In this document: piece after piece, positions 34,994 to 35,391 of the stretch
How the letters are laid out: each line of letters starts with the position of its first letter
Numbering within the stretch: position 1 is the first letter of the stretch
Source: Lingula anatina
Lineage: Eukaryota > Brachiopoda > Lingulata > Lingulida > Lingulidae
NCBI RefSeq assembly: GCF_001039355.2
Contig: NW_019775683.1
Location: 18,411-53,801, forward strand
Length of the DNA: 35,391 nucleotides
Direction: 5' to 3'
Position numbers and translations under genes: made by a program
Notes under the pieces: model-generated
What the model was told of the DNA's origin: nothing
Database searches by the model: none
The model's input: the letters and a program-made list of their open reading frames with translations, nothing else

Positions 34994-35034
34994 AACACAC
35001 ACACACACAAACACACGCACACACACACACACAA
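34994..35034. repeat. Imperfect (CA)n microsatellite
   Basis: CA units with two interruptions (AA and GC), followed by a T10 run. Confidence 0.9.
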
Positions 35035-35391
35035 CAGAAGTTTTTTTTTTAATTAAATAAATACATACCTGAAGAAGAGAGAGATAGAAAAAGAAAGAGA
35101 GAAAGATTACCGATCGACAATACTGGCCCCGTTCCGCAGCCTTTAGATGAAGCTGAAACAAACGATAAAAATATGCTCTAGAACAAGTCGTTTTAAGTAC
35201 TATGTACATTCCGTTATTAAAGACCTTTTGAATTAAGATTGTACCCAGTAATACCGTGGCCCAAATGTAGGTTTCACAACTTCAGACTATGCATCTGGCG
35301 TGTTCAGTCCATGTATTGACGATGACGACGAGTTCAGTTTACGGTTTTATTCAGTTTTTGGCTAACTCTTGAAGAAAAAAAAAAAAGAAAA

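Larger units (their letters stand above)
32012..35391. other. Right-hand region without a supported gene
   Basis: Apart from MITE copy 4, it contains a TTGTTTTATAAC direct duplication (about 33139-33164), a short hairpin ACCTCCATTG/CAATGGAGGT at 34081-34101 and a CA-rich microsatellite at 34994-35034. Short open frames on both strands show no family resemblance or splice context. Confidence 0.4.

Overview
This is AT-rich, intron-rich animal nuclear DNA. GT-AG introns, transposable-element debris, microsatellites, an intron-containing tRNA gene and a LINE reverse-transcriptase fragment all argue against a prokaryote, organelle or virus. The mix of small inverted-repeat elements and the character of the RT suggest a marine invertebrate, most likely a mollusc. 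That placement is inference; no species marker was seen.

Three protein genes lie head-to-tail on the plus strand and reconstruct as open, phase-consistent exon chains. (1) 678-3371 is a five-exon CCR4/nocturnin/Angel/PDE12-type endonuclease-exonuclease-phosphatase (EEP) enzyme of about 360 aa with its catalytic motifs intact. (2) 4744-15263, called gene A, is a 14-exon protein of about 634 aa: acidic N-terminus, ribonuclease-inhibitor-type leucine-rich repeats, two EF-hands and a basic tail. It resembles the LRRC74 family. (3) 17523-30616, called gene B, is a 12-exon paralogue of about 585 aa with the same architecture. Many A and B exons match in length to the base, which shows an old tandem duplication. 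The two copies nevertheless differ in intron positions, EF-hand residues and C-terminus.

A tRNA-Leu(CAA) gene with a 34-nt intron sits inside a gene A intron. Repeats include a MITE-like family with four copies, a 26-bp-TIR element at the left edge, a poly-C-containing element with a 5-bp target duplication, a TTAA-flanked short element, a 579-bp tandem duplication with an N at its junction, and a truncated LINE in a gene B intron. A 77-bp tandem duplication in gene A copies an EF-hand exon end together with its splice donor.

The last 4.8 kb (30617-35391) is mostly repeats. It holds one possible minus-strand terminal exon at 31722-31944. Nothing suggests the genes form one pathway: the EEP enzyme is a probable RNA or nucleotide phosphodiesterase, and A and B are probable scaffold or calcium-responsive proteins. 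No clear novel multi-gene system is present. The most unusual points are the intron differences between A and B and the duplicated splice donor in A.
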